Shown one piece after another: positions 1 to 10,718 of a DNA stretch of 64,000 nt. The DNA comes from Ceratothoa steindachneri. Lineage: Eukaryota; Arthropoda; Malacostraca; Isopoda; Cymothoidae. Each line of letters opens with the position of its first letter. Position 1 is the first letter of the stretch. The notes beneath the pieces are model-generated. The model was not told the DNA's origin and searched no databases. It saw nothing but the letters and a program-made list of their open reading frames with translations. The stretch spans positions 34,503,726 to 34,567,725 of the forward strand of contig OZ018317.1 of NCBI GenBank assembly GCA_963969495.1, written 5' to 3'. Position numbers and translations under genes: made by a program.

Positions 1-300
1 TAAAGGTTAGAAATTTACCACAAAGTGGTATTCATTTACAACATTTTCCACTAAGTAATCTTCAGAATCAACCTTGACCACAAAGGAGTGTGCTGAATTA
101 CGGTACTCGAGAATGAACTGAAGCACGCTTTATCGCAAAGGGATATGCAGAACTACCCTTTGCTACAGAAGAATGATCATTAAGATCATCTTTTACCACA
201 GTAGGATATAAAAGATCATTATTTACTACACATGGATAAGAAGGATCACCCTTTGCACCAAAAGCACGAGCAGGATTATCCTTCACATCAGTCTGAGGTT
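1..300. repeat. 30-bp minisatellite, degenerate
   Basis: Diverged 30-bp units are clearest from about 165 to 290, where blocks ending in AAGATC or AAGGATC follow one another at 30-base spacing. Because 30 is a multiple of three, the minus strand stays open over about 60 codons with a 10-residue rhythm. That is a by-product of the period and not evidence for a gene. The array probably continues left of the window. Confidence 0.7.
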
Positions 301-560
301 TGTTACGAAGTGACTAAATGGATCGTTTCCCAGAGACTGACAACACATTAGAGACGCCGCACAAAAACGGGGAAGGACTACAGGGTGGTTCTAGAGTCCC
401 CTCGGGCAATCCTAGCATTCAAAGTGGTCCGAAAGTCCTGTGCAAGTGGTCTTAAAGTGCGTGTAAACGCTGTAGATGGAATATATTTAACTAACCATTG
501 CGCCATAGATAACAGATAAATGATAGATATACAAATAGGCATATAATTCTTAATTAATGA

Positions 561-563
<3 letters not shown>

Positions 564-632
<69 letters not shown>
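564..632. repeat. (TA)n tract
   Basis: An uninterrupted TA dinucleotide run of about 69 bp that directly abuts the foldback to its right. Confidence 0.95.
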
Positions 633-634
<2 letters not shown>

Positions 635-774
635 AAAAATATACAAGACAAATTGGTGCGGTCAAGGTAATGGCATACTTAGACAACTGTTCTGCTTCAG
701 GTCCAGCTAGTGATCCTATCCTCCTCGAATATGCCATTACCTTAACCGCACCAACTTGTCTTGGATATTTTTCC
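633..774. repeat. Foldback (inverted repeat) element
   Basis: Two arms of about 48 bp (633-681 and 727-774) are near-perfect reverse complements, around a 45-bp centre. The arms begin with GGAAAAATAT at the TA tract. The central sequence and part of an arm recur in inverted orientation at 902-974, where the copy again ends at a TA tract. The pair therefore looks like two inverted ends of one element with TA tracts outside. No coding content is seen. Confidence 0.75.
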
Positions 775-901
775 ACCTTTCGAGCGTTTTTACTAAGTCA
801 ACGCTGTTAATATATTAATAAGCAAGGCGACATAAAGGGGTGACTTTGAAACCAGTTTTGGGGGGGCTGGTGGATTGGCTATCCTTAAGTGTAGTCTTCC
901 A

Positions 902-989
902 GTTCGAGGAGGATAGGATCACCCGCTGGACCTGAGGCAAAGCAGTTGTCTAATTATACCATTTCCTTCACCGCATATATATATATTTT

Positions 990-1060
<71 letters not shown>
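902..1060. repeat. Second, inverted copy of the foldback core plus (TA)n
   Basis: 902-974 matches, in reverse complement, the centre of the foldback at 633-774 (shared blocks include CAGGTCCAGC and GATCCTATCCTCCTCGAA). It runs into a TA tract at about 975-1060 broken by one T run. 775-901 between the copies holds nothing recognised. Confidence 0.65.
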
Positions 1061-1065
<5 letters not shown>

Positions 1066-1440
1066 TTGCCCATTAACTGTGACATAAGCCACCCTTGTGA
1101 GTCAGGGGAGGAAACCCCATAGATGTACTCATACGTTAGATTTGGAAATAAAATAATGTTTTGTAATTGGAGTTCTAAACATCCCATTTGTACGTAGAAT
1201 TTCCAGGAGCCTTAACCGTATTTCGAGGTCCTTGGATCTACGTTCGTAAATGCAGTTCGTTTCAGGGCTCGGACAAGGTTCCCCTCGAGAAGGAGACCCT
1301 TTAAGGAAAATGAAAAATGATCCCGAGCGCTTTAGTCTTTATTATCAAAGACCTGTATTTAGTGGTAATCATAATTATTTTTATATTTTTTTGTCTTATT
1401 GCCATTAATGTGCAAATATAGATGAAATAATAGAAATGTG
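1061..1440. other. No recognised feature
   Basis: AT-rich sequence with no repeat structure or homology that I can see. Confidence 0.5.
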
Positions 1441-2045
1441 TTTTCGCTCACCTTTTTGGGGAGGTCAAGTCAATTCACAGTGGACAAAGAGAATGTCAGC
1501 AATTCTGTTTTATCCGGTGCGTTTTTTAGCACCGTTTTGCTAGTTTTGTCTCAAATTTACCACATAATTATACTATTTTAGGATGTTTTACTATTGCTTT
1601 GTATTCGTTTGGGTATTTTTTTCGCTGCAGAGAATAAATCTCTGGTACACTCTTTACCACCGAGTATTTCTGTTTTGGATGAGTTTTACCACTGGATTAC
1701 GTTCAAATATTGAAAATTTATCTCCTGCCATCACTGTTTATGTACGATTGGTACGAAAGTTACCACCGTTTTTTCACACTCTTTGTTGGAATTTAACCAC
1801 CAAATTTGCTTATTTTTGACGCCTTCTCAGTGGTAATTTTTGGTTTAAATTGTGGTCTCGACCAGAGTACGAGAGAACGGATCCCTGGGGTCAGGCAAGG
1901 TTCAGTGAAGAAGACTCAGACCCCGGACCTTTTCTTGTTCTTTTTCACTCTGACATTTCTGGACATAGATAGTTGGTGTAAATTGGTTTAATTGGTGAAA
2001 ATTTGTGCATTGGCTGAAAATTAGTGTAAAATTACAACTTTGGTG
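1440..2045 (-). repeat. Degenerate GGTGGTAAA minisatellite family
   Basis: Read on the minus strand, units of roughly 30-36 bp carry a GGTGGTAAA box followed by an AGAGTG- or CAAAA-like block. Several TTTACCAC boxes are visible on the plus strand between 1550 and 1810. The same boxes build the array at 60300-61560 on the opposite strand, so the two loci belong to one repeat family. Short ORFs here are chance products. Confidence 0.55.
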
Positions 2046-2169
2046 AAATGGAAGGAAAGGAATACTCCACCGAGAGACAAACAAAGTACATCGTCTATTA
2101 CAGAAGAGAAGACAACATCCCTCACAGAGACAAGGTCACTCCCAAGACAAACTCCCAATATTTCCCTCG

Positions 2170-2745
2170 GCTGAGATTACTAGATCGATACAGAAGTAGA
2201 TAGTTAGCTACATATAGGGAGATAGGTAGATAGATAAAGAAGTAGATAGCTACATATAGGTAGATAGATAAAGGAGTAGATAGCTACATATAGGCAGATA
2301 GAGAAATAGGTAGATAGATAAACCAATAAATAATAGCTACATATAGGTAGAGAGAGAAATAGGTAGGGAGAAAAGTAGGTAGTCAGCTACATATAGGTAG
2401 ATGGATAAATAAGTAGATAAATAAAGCAATAGATAATTATATATATATAGGTGGATAGATAAATAAATAGATATATAAAGAAGTATATATTTAGCTACAT
2501 ATTGGTAGATAGAGAAATAGGTAGATTAATAAAGCAGTAGATACTTAGCTACATATAAGTAGATAGATAAAGAAGTAGATTAGTTAGATACATAGAGGTA
2601 TATAGATAATGAAGTAGATAGTTAGCTACATATAGGTAGATAAAAATAGTAGATACATACATAAGTAGATAGATAGCTACATAGAGGTAGATAGATAAAG
2701 AAGTAGATAGATAGCTACATATAGGTAGATAGATCAAGAGGAAGA
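2170..2745. repeat. GATA-rich tandem repeat
   Basis: Many copies of a GTAGATAGCTACATATAGGT-like unit spaced by AGATAGATAAAGAAGTA. The period is irregular, about 30-50 bp. A minus-strand open frame rich in Tyr, Leu and Ile follows from the repeat and is not a gene. Confidence 0.8.
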
Positions 2746-3350
2746 TAAATTAAAGACTACATAATTGGGTGCTTATATCTAAATATATAGAGAGGTAGAT
2801 CAATTTTGGTTTAAGAAGTCTTATGGGCGACCGTCAAAGCTACAGCAGAGACAGGCCAACCTGCTTCTATTAAGATATCGACAGATTTCATGCATTGAAG
2901 TCATCTGTCGAACTGGCACTCACGTGTTCAGATCATTCATTATGTCCATCAATCGCTTATTATAATTATGGTTTCCTGTTCAATACATGCACAAGGTAGG
3001 CTAAATTTGTATAATAATTATCCGTCGTTTTCTCCGAAATATGTCTAGATGGGCTACTTTCATGCAAAGGGTATTAGTGGGGTTCATCATAAAACGATAA
3101 ATCTGAAATAAAAATCAAGGACGTGACAAAGCATAATAGAAATATAACATTAGTGTTGCCATTTTGTGAAGACCAGCTGGGAAAAGTTTCATCAAAATTG
3201 ATGCAGAGAGAACCGAGAAAAGCTAACTTTCCCTACCAAGCTATTAGCGTGGTTCACACCTCGACGAACTGCTTCCAAAAAGGACTGGAAATATATTTTT
3301 AATGTGCCACCTAAGGGCACACATTCACAATTTGCTCAAAGGAAACAGAG
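2746..3350. other. No recognised feature
   Basis: Single-copy-looking AT-rich sequence without supported features. Confidence 0.5.
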
Positions 3351-3354
3351 ATAA

Positions 3355-4265
3355 GTGACCCAGAAGAGAGTACAAAATACCTGTAAGAACCCAAGGCCAA
3401 AATATAAATGCAAAGGTGAAATAAATAAAAGTCAGGTCGGAGCCCGACCCCATGAGCGAATTCCCTTAGTCCCGCTCCTCAAGCCATGGACAAAGGTGGA
3501 CAAGGAACAAGGACGAAGAAACAACTCCCCAAACCGGAAGTAATAACCATATATTTACGGACGGATAAAGGGATCAAACTGACCGGCAATGCTTAAATAC
3601 CGCAATCAAAATGGGTAATACAAAATTAAACATTCTACAATTAAATAAGAAAGGATGGGAAGAAAAGAAACATATATACGAAGAATAAATCCTGACAACG
3701 ATGAGGTGCAGATTTCGAATTCTGACGTCATAACCCTAAACCCTACGGGGCAACAACACGATAGAGCTGCTATCCCGATTTAGAAGGGCATCGATTACAG
3801 AACTCGTGAAGAACTAGACGAGAAATATATCACTAGAAATAAAAAAAATTGAATATATCTAACATAGTAATAGCTACAAGACATCAGCCCCCAAAGAGAA
3901 ACCATTTGCCTATTAATAACTTTATGAACATCTTTAAGGATAGAAACCCGGTAGTATTTATGGACGACTTAAATAGCCATTGGGCAGCGGACGGATATAG
4001 AAATAAAAACAGAGCAGGAACGCACCTGGAAACACTGTTGGCAAGAGGCATCTGCGATCTACTGATGACCTGATTACCCAACTTACGTAACAGGGACCCT
4101 TGCCTCAAAACCGGACATCTACCTAGCCAATAACAATTTCCCTTACAACTACGACAAGCACCCGGAAGATATACCGTGCACAGAGAACACAGTGACTCTC
4201 CTCACCATCAACCAGAAACCAATAGAGATCCCCCACGAAGGTAAGAAAAGTATACCGCAGAGTGG
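3355..4265 (+). pseudogene. LINE D, part 1: endonuclease region
   Basis: A decayed non-LTR retrotransposon in the plus orientation. About 3620-3700 reads as the start of an endonuclease/exonuclease/phosphatase (EEP) domain, with LNILQLNKKGWEEKKHIY. About 3880-4075 reads through the LPINNFMNIFKDRNPVVF block and the DDLNSH motif (normally GDLN or GDFN), then RAGTHLETLL. 4205-4262 gives the post-endonuclease KVYRRVDWE block before the reading breaks. Frames shift several times and there are in-frame stops, so it is dead. The linker that should follow is at 10719-11165, which implies a large insertion between. The exact LINE clade is uncertain. Confidence 0.65.
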
Positions 4266-5632
4266 ACTGGGAGAGTGTCGAGGTTTAGTGAGTGGGTAAT
4301 CCCAATCCCACTTCCTGGACATATATTTTATTACCGCACCAAGGTGAAGCGGAGGTGAAGTGTATCCAATACACCTACAGTAGCTACTTCCGGTGAATAA
4401 GAATAACCCCGGTGCTTCCCTTTTGATCAAAATTAAGATGATGATCCCCTGAGTGTGTCCCCACTCAGTAAAAGCCAATCATGGGTGGACCGGTGTAATA
4501 TTGAGATTTAAGCCGAGTGGATTGCTCATTAATTGCCAAAGAATCATCCAAAATAGTTAAACACACCGATACAAAAATAATCTTTAATGTACATGAACTA
4601 AAAATATGAAACAGCGTATATAGGTCTAAATAGAATTAATCTTTGCAATGAATAAGTAAGTCTACAAAATGTCGTGGGGATTATACTTGAAAATTACTCA
4701 CTAGGGTGCTTGCGTCTTAATGGCACCCGACAGAATGAATGGAATAATATTATTGAATTAAGCACTGAATTAATCACTTCTAATACTCGAGGTTATGGGC
4801 TCGGGATGGGAATTTTAGTTAATGGATAAACTAGTGAAGTTAAGGGAGGGGATAATTTACTTTAACGATACCTTTGAGTTCTTAAGTATTTTTGAGAATG
4901 ACGGTGAAGATCTTCTTCTGGTGACGATGATCGCACTTAGTCCAGCCGTTCGAAGTTACCAAAGCAGAAGGTAATCCTAGACCGGTGATATAATGGTCCT
5001 ATGCCGGATCACGAAGGCGAGCCAAACTGTGGCTCAAATCGGAATTCTTCTTCCTCGAATTGACTGTCCGATTATTCGGCTTCTGCAGTGTGTAGCCAAA
5101 ACCAATTACCTAGCTACGTCTAGGGTAATCCGCAGAAGGAGGTTCTGTGTAACCTCTGACTCTGTCGGGGGACGGGGTCTGCGAGAAGTTTGGCACCTAC
5201 AAGTACCGAGATGGCAACACACAAATTCTCCGAAGTTTCTTTCTTACAACGGGCGAATTGATTCTTTTGTGGAACGAGCTCCACACACTCGACGTAGGTG
5301 CAAGGTCTTCTGTTTGACTCCAGGGAGAAGTTTCCCTTTTATTTCCCTCACGAGGAGAAATCGAGAGAGAGCACCGAATTCTCATAAAATACTATCGCTG
5401 CGCGAAAGACCTTTTCATCTGATGCCAGACAGAGTAAATCTTTCACACCTTTGCTCCACATTACAGTTTACGACGGCGCGAAAACTCGGACCTTCGTCGG
5501 CTAGCAGGTGTCCTTCGAGGCAGACATTTTCCTGAACGGCCGTCTCGAATTTGGTTGTATCAAAGGCGCGAAAAGGGGCGGAGGGAATTCGAGGCGAAAG
5601 GCGAATTTGGAATACGGCAGGGACGCGCAGCT
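4266..5632. other. Inserted DNA of unknown identity
   Basis: This lies between the first half of LINE D and the 3' end of LINE A, so it probably belongs to the insertion that split LINE D. About 4990-5620 is richer in GC than its surroundings and has overlapping open frames up to about 180 codons. I see no protein motif in them. An old LTR is possible but I could not show its ends. Confidence 0.35.
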
Positions 5633-5738
5633 TGTAACAACAAGGAGTAACAACAAGGAAAGAAGGTACCCTAGGAGACCTTACGGTCCATTCAAAGAGG
5701 GTACCATTGGACTTGCAATTGAGCGGGCACAAGGCTGC

Positions 5739-8487
5739 TCAATTGTTTTGCGTCCCTAAACGGCCACTTTTCAAGACCTTGTCTAGTCTTGACTTGAACT
5801 GGTCAACAGATTCACTGTTGACAACTTCCACTGGAAGTGCGTTCCACTTACCGCAAATACTGTAGGTGAAAAAATTTCCACACAGATTGCAGTTGTAACG
5901 CTTCAGTTCAAGTTTGAAGCCGTGATTGCGCGTTCTGTTCTCACCCAGTGTGAAAATATCCCAGGAGTCAACATTGTCGAACCCTCGAAGTATTTTGAAA
6001 ACTTCGATGAGCTGACCACGCAGTCTACGGGTTTCCAGCAAGAACAGATCTAATTCCCTTAGTCTATCCTCATAACTTTTATGTTGGATAGAGGGAATCA
6101 GCTTGGTTGCCCTGGCTTGTACGCGTTCCAATCTCGCGATGTCCTTTCGCAATGAAGGACTCCAAACTTGTACGGCATACTCCAGGTGCGGTCGGACAAG
6201 TGAGTTGTACAGGCACAGTAATATCTCCTGGTTCCGATAACCAAACTGGCGCTTAATATAGCCTAGCATCCTTTGGGCCTTTTTCTCCGCCTAAATGCAC
6301 TGTTTCGAGAACTTGAGGTCACTAGTGATTGTTACACCAAAGTCCTTCTCAGTGTCACTCGATTCAAGAGCAGTGCCCTTAAGGATATACTGAGATTGGG
6401 GGTTTCTGTGGCCGATATGCATCACTTTGCATTTGCCCACGTTAAAAGGCATTTGCCACGTGTCCGACCACTCCCCAATCTTCCAAAGATCTTCCTGCAG
6501 GCGGGCAGTATTTCCATCCTTTGCAACGTTCATACCAAGCTTGGTATCGTCGGCAAATGCAGAAATCTTGGCAACCATGTAACCGTCCATGTCGTTGACG
6601 TAGATGATGAATAGTAGTGGTCCCAGGACAGAACCTTGAGGCACCCCGCTAGTAACGGGCACCCACTCAGAAGACTGTCCATTTACCACCACCCGTTGCC
6701 GTCTGCCACTTAGCCAGTTCTCGATCCAGCCGGCTACCTTTCCGTATATGCCAAGCGCTCGCACTTTTCGGAGAAGGCGGTGGTGTGGTACCTTATCCAA
6801 GGCTTTCTGAAAGTCTAGGTAGACCACATCCACCGCCTTGTCCCGATCGTGCTCACTGAAAACGAAGTGGAAGAATTACACAAGGTTCGTCAGGCATGAC
6901 CGTTGCCTTCGGAAGCCGTGCTGGGAACTCCGCAGTAGCAGGTTTGACTCTAAATACGACGTCACTTTGTCCACCATGATGCTTTCCATGAGTTTACCGA
7001 CTATCGAAGTCAGACTGATAGGTCGGTAGTTCGACGGTTGGTTACGGTCTCCTTTCTTGAAGATAGGAGTCACCTCCGCCTCACGCCAGTCTCTAGGAAC
7101 GCATTTAGTTCGGATTGACATGTTAAAGAAAGCGCACAGATTTCGTGATACTTCATCGCACACTGCTTTAAACACTTTAGGTAGAAACCCGTCCGGTCCA
7201 GGGGACTTATTGGTCTTTAGGTCAGCGATCTTTTTCTCTATTTCTCCTTCGGTGAAGTCCATTGCCTCCAGCTTTTCCCCCGAGTAGGAATCCGTCGGCT
7301 GGGGAATGGGACCACACTCTTTAGTAAACACTGAAGAGAAGTAGTCGTTGAGGAGGTTAGCATTTTCTGCATCTGAATGCTTTAATGTTCCCTCCTCGTT
7401 CCTCAAAGGGCCAATCGTTCGACGGATTGGTTTACGGCTGTTCACATATCCAAAAAACTCCTTGGGATTCTCTTTACAGAGTCCCGCCACTCGGAGTTCA
7501 TCAGACCGCTTAGCCGCCCATATGCTGGACTTCACTCTCCTGGCTAGCCTCCGGTATTCGTCAAAGTCACCCAAGATCTTCGATTGCCGGTACACATTTC
7601 TCTTTTCCCTAAGCAGTTGGCCGATTTCTCGATTAAACCACTTAGGTCGAACAGAAGCAGACGGGGGAATTTCAGAGAGATGAAATGCGATTGAAGACTC
7701 ATGAATGTGGTTTTGAAACTATTCCACGAGTCTTTTACGGCATCGCACACTTCTAGCCTCACGTCAGTCAGTCCAGCTCGAAGGCTTGCAAAGTCTGCTC
7801 TTCTCAAGTCAAGTTTCTTTGATTGACTGGCAACAGACCTTACCTTTGGGATTTTGACGCTAAATCTAACTAGCTGGTGATCACTGCCACCGAGCTCTTC
7901 GCCTACAGAGATATCCTCAACGATATCATCCTTAGAGGTGAAGACCAAGTCGAGGATATTGTCTCCTCTCGTCGGTTCTCTGACCCATTGAGTGAGGAAC
8001 TCGTTGTTGGCGAACTCCAGGAGTAGCGCGCTCTCGCCACAGGCTGCTCTGGTTTGCCAGTCAACTTGGCTTTTGAAATCGCCCATAACGATGCACACTC
8101 TGCCTTGAACCAGCTCACCCAGCAGCTAGGACAGTTCCCTGTCCTTCTCAACGGGTTGGAAAGGGGGTCTGTAAAGCAGCCGGGTCCTGTATCTAACAGG
8201 ACTGATCTCTAGGTCAACGCCTAGGAGCTCGTGGTCGGATATAACGTTGGAGTTCGTAGATTTGATTGTATCCTTGACATACAACATTACACCCCCACCC
8301 TCTCTGTCTGGCCTATCTTTGTGGAAGAGTTGGTAGCCAGGAACCGTGAATTCGCCTTCAAAGTCTCGGTTTGACGTTTTTATCCACGATTCTGTTATGG
8401 CTACCATTTCGGGTTCTTCCGTCGCTACGAGGCCGCACAGCTCAGGAAACTTGTTCCTGATTGACCTCGCATTGAACAGAACTTTCA
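5739..8487 (-). pseudogene. LINE A ORF2: EEP endonuclease and reverse transcriptase, broken
   Basis: Reading on the minus strand in pieces: 8407-8126 and 8098-7544 form the apurinic-type endonuclease (EEP) domain, with ITESWI, VMGDFK (normally GDFN) and GGSDH. 7595-6876 is the linker and the first RT motifs (TNKSPGPDGF, NYRPISL, SQHGFRRQRSCLTN). 6833-6291 has the palm with SGVPQGSVLGPLLF and the catalytic FADDTKLG. 6269-5739 is the C-terminal domain (RPHLEYAVQVWSP and WNALPVEVVNSESVDQFK). The protein would nick target DNA and copy the element RNA. At least four frame breaks and the GDFN-to-GDFK change make this copy inactive. Confidence 0.88.
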
Positions 8488-8512
8488 GGGAGTCCCCTAA
8501 TGTAGGACTCCC
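8488..8512 (-). promoter_or_regulatory. Stem-loop at the ORF1/ORF2 junction of LINE A
   Basis: Perfect 8-bp stem (GGGAGTCC/GGACTCCC) with a 9-nt loop. The G of the ORF1 TAG stop (8512-8514) is the first base of the stem. The same stem, loop length and stop position occur in copy B. No ATG lies close by for ORF2, so a role in reinitiation or recoding is conceivable. That role is inference. Confidence 0.7.
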
Positions 8513-9792
8513 TATACTCTTACGTTTCCCGTCTTCTTGTTTGTCGCGGTGGCACCATTTTTGACAACCTCTGAGAAGGTTGTTTGGGGAGTGACTCGGG
8601 CGTACTGGCGTACGTCCGCCTTCCCAATGGGCCGGACACTCCTTTGGGTGCGCTCCACGACATCCTGGATGAGGTTGGCTAGGAACGCCTTGCCCTTAAA
8701 GAAGAGGTGCACCCCGTCCCTTTGGTAGAGGTCTTTTCTACCATAGAATACGGCGTACGGGTCCATAAAAAAGACACCCTCAGCCGTACAGAGGTCTGCA
8801 AGGCGCCTGTTTAGCGACATGTTCCTCAAGTGGGCAGTCCGGCTTGGACTCCACCTCGGGAGAATCCCCACCACGACGCGTCTGCGGGTTTTTAATCCAC
8901 AGTCGTCGACAGCGCCCATAACTGTCCTCATAATCTCACTTGTAGGGCCTACCCTACCTCCTCTGAGGTAGAGGTCGTTGCCACTTACCATAAGTGCAAC
9001 GACTGAAGTCTCTGAAATCTGAGACTTCTCGGCCTCAGCTCTTTCCTGCTTATTCCCACAGCCTGGGATGCAGCTCACCTTAACGCTTGTGCGAAGGCGG
9101 GCCGCTAGCAGGGGCTTCAGACCCTGTGCTTGAGAATCACCAATAAGGGTGACTCTTGCACATTTTTCTGCGCACGACTTAGTCTTTCCTTTCGGAGGCG
9201 ACTTGCCGCTTTCCTCTTGTATCTCTAAATTTTTCTTCTTCTTCTTCTTATTCTTCCTCTTATTCTTCTTCTTGACTTCCTTTGTTATCTCTTCGTTTGT
9301 TTCCCGTTTCTCTTCTTTTGCTTCTACTTTCTCTTCTTCTGTTTCCAGTTTCTTTTCTTCTCTTTCTACTTTCTCTTGTCCTCCTTTTACTTTCTCTTCT
9401 TCTCTTTCTACTTTCTCTTCTTCTATTTCTACTTTCTCTTCTTTCTTCTTTCTTTTCTTCTTTTTGGCTCGTTGAGGAAGCCCTTCAGCAGAAGAAATCG
9501 GCTGTTGGGCGTCCGGAGCCTTCTCACCTGAGCATCTGCATCTCTCTGTTTTTAAGAGTTGAACTTCCCATTTAAGGAGGGAGTTCTCCTCTCTCAGTTG
9601 AGTGATGCTCTCGCCAAGGCGCTTCTCGAGTTCGCAGAAGTCACAGACACTGATGCCATCTGTGAGTTCCTTGCAACTCTTTCCCCCGAAGTCTTCACTC
9701 CATCTGTAGACTTTGCATATTTTGCAGGTTAGCTTTCGAAACGGAGGACCATTCTTCTTCGCCATGTTACAAAAATCTCGGACCATACGCAT
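8512..9792 (-). CDS. LINE A ORF1: Cys-cluster and SGNH-esterase protein
   Basis: An open 426-codon frame. The functional start is more likely Met10 (MAKKNGPP). Residues 23-53 hold a Cys cluster (C23, C26, C40, C50, C53) that resembles a small zinc-binding or PHD-like finger. A heptad-like Leu/Glu stretch (about 54-85) may be a coiled coil, and about 110-200 is a Lys/Glu-rich low-complexity segment. From about 214 there is an SGNH/GDSL-type esterase domain: LIGDSQ with the presumed nucleophile S220, SGND with N272, and DGVHL with D359 and H362. ORF1 proteins of CR1-like LINEs are known to carry an esterase and a PHD-like finger. They are thought to act in the retrotransposition particle, but the substrate is not known. 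All expected catalytic residues are kept here. The stop codon is the first part of the junction stem-loop. Confidence 0.85.
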   Translation of the reverse strand: MRMVRDFCNMAKKNGPPFRKLTCKICKVYRWSEDFGGKSCKELTDGISVCDFCELEKRLGESITQLREENSLLKWEVQLLKTERCRCSGEKAPDAQQPISSAEGLPQRAKKKKRKKKEEKVEIEEEKVEREEEKVKGGQEKVEREEKKLETEEEKVEAKEEKRETNEEITKEVKKKNKRKNKKKKKKNLEIQEESGKSPPKGKTKSCAEKCARVTLIGDSQAQGLKPLLAARLRTSVKVSCIPGCGNKQERAEAEKSQISETSVVALMVSGNDLYLRGGRVGPTSEIMRTVMGAVDDCGLKTRRRVVVGILPRWSPSRTAHLRNMSLNRRLADLCTAEGVFFMDPYAVFYGRKDLYQRDGVHLFFKGKAFLANLIQDVVERTQRSVRPIGKADVRQYARVTPQTTFSEVVKNGATATNKKTGNVRV

Positions 9793-10390
9793 TAAAAAAG
9801 GGGTTTTTGGTTGTGATTTTCTCTCGCACTAATCACATCCGCCTATTTCCAGGAGGTTTTCGGTCGTTCGGCGAACAGAAACCCTTTGATCAAGCACACC
9901 AACCCTAAGGTCTCCCCTGGGCCGGACGTCCCCAATCGTGCCGCAGCTCCCAACTGAGCAGCACGAGAGACCCAGTGAACTGGTTCTCTGATTTTTCGAC
10001 AGGGGTGCTTGAGGTGTAATTGTCTTCCTACTAAGCCCTACTAATCAACTAAAAACGGCCAGACTTGAGGCAAATAGTAAAGCTAAGTGCCCACGACTTC
10101 ATCCGAGATCTTTAGCTGATCTGGCAACCAGCAAGGCACAAAAGCTCTATCTCCAAAGATCAGTTGAGCCTTTGTTCACCAAGTAGCGGTCACAGGGAGC
10201 TGGTCAGGCAATTACACGTGAAGAGAAAGCTTCTAAGGGGTACCTAGCATTTCTCCATTAATCGTACCCCAAACGCCTAAGATCCCTTCAATCTCAGTCT
10301 CTTGTAACCTATGAGTGCTCCAAGGCGTTATTTAATGAGGTTCCAAAGCCTCTTTCTCACGCGGCATAAGGGAGCTGGTGAGGCCCTTAT

Positions 10391-10718
10391 AAAAAAAAAA
10401 ATTATGTGTAATAGAGATGAAGGGTTTTTTTGTTATTGGGTTTTTGTTTTGATTTTTTGACAGTTGAAGAGAGTTGGTGAAACTTAGTACTAACAGAATC
10501 GAAGAGGTTGGTAGGGGGATGCAAGGAGATGCATCAAAGAAGTAGTGGAGAAGTTTGACAACCATTAGTCTGGATCCTACTACAGCTACCGTACTGGTAT
10601 GGGTGACCCTACCGGACTAAAAGTCCCCCAGCTTAGCTAGCTTAACTCAGGCAGATCACGAAAGCTCTCTCACCGACGACAAGGTGGTTGTGTCGGGGTA
10701 TTTCCGCGTACACTAATG
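10391..10718. other. Unrecognised stretch between LINE A and LINE D part 2
   Basis: Probably part of the insertion that split LINE D. 10560-10715 is less AT-rich (blocks such as ACTGGTATGGGTGACCC) and looks like part of a repeat, but I cannot name it. Confidence 0.35.

Larger units (their letters stand above)
5633..10390 (-). mobile_element. Near full-length CR1-like LINE, copy A
   Basis: A two-ORF non-LTR retrotransposon of about 4.76 kb on the minus strand: 5' UTR (10390-9793), ORF1 (9792-8512), then ORF2 endonuclease, linker and reverse transcriptase (about 8500-5739), and a short 3' UTR. The 3' end carries short CCTTGTTGTTACT-type repeats (5632-5660), as CR1-type elements often do in place of poly(A). 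Copy B at 47053-51744 matches over the whole length, including the 5' UTR start (GAGGCTTTGGAACCTC in both), so both reach close to the true 5' end. ORF1 is open and ORF2 is split into several frames. Confidence 0.9.

Noticed and set aside
378..776. 132-codon minus-strand frame with a Tyr-Ile run
   Set aside because: It is translation of the TA tract plus the foldback. The same applies to Tyr-Ile frames at 17282-17646, 18647-19041, 20675-21418, 23718-24053, 36673-36855, 39475-40203.
4993..5535. 180-codon plus-strand frame
   Set aside because: No motif, overlapping frames on the other strand of similar length, and a position inside inserted DNA. Not called as a gene.
9149..9575. Ser/Phe/Leu-rich frames opposite LINE A ORF1
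   Set aside because: Antisense shadow of the Lys/Glu-rich segment of ORF1.
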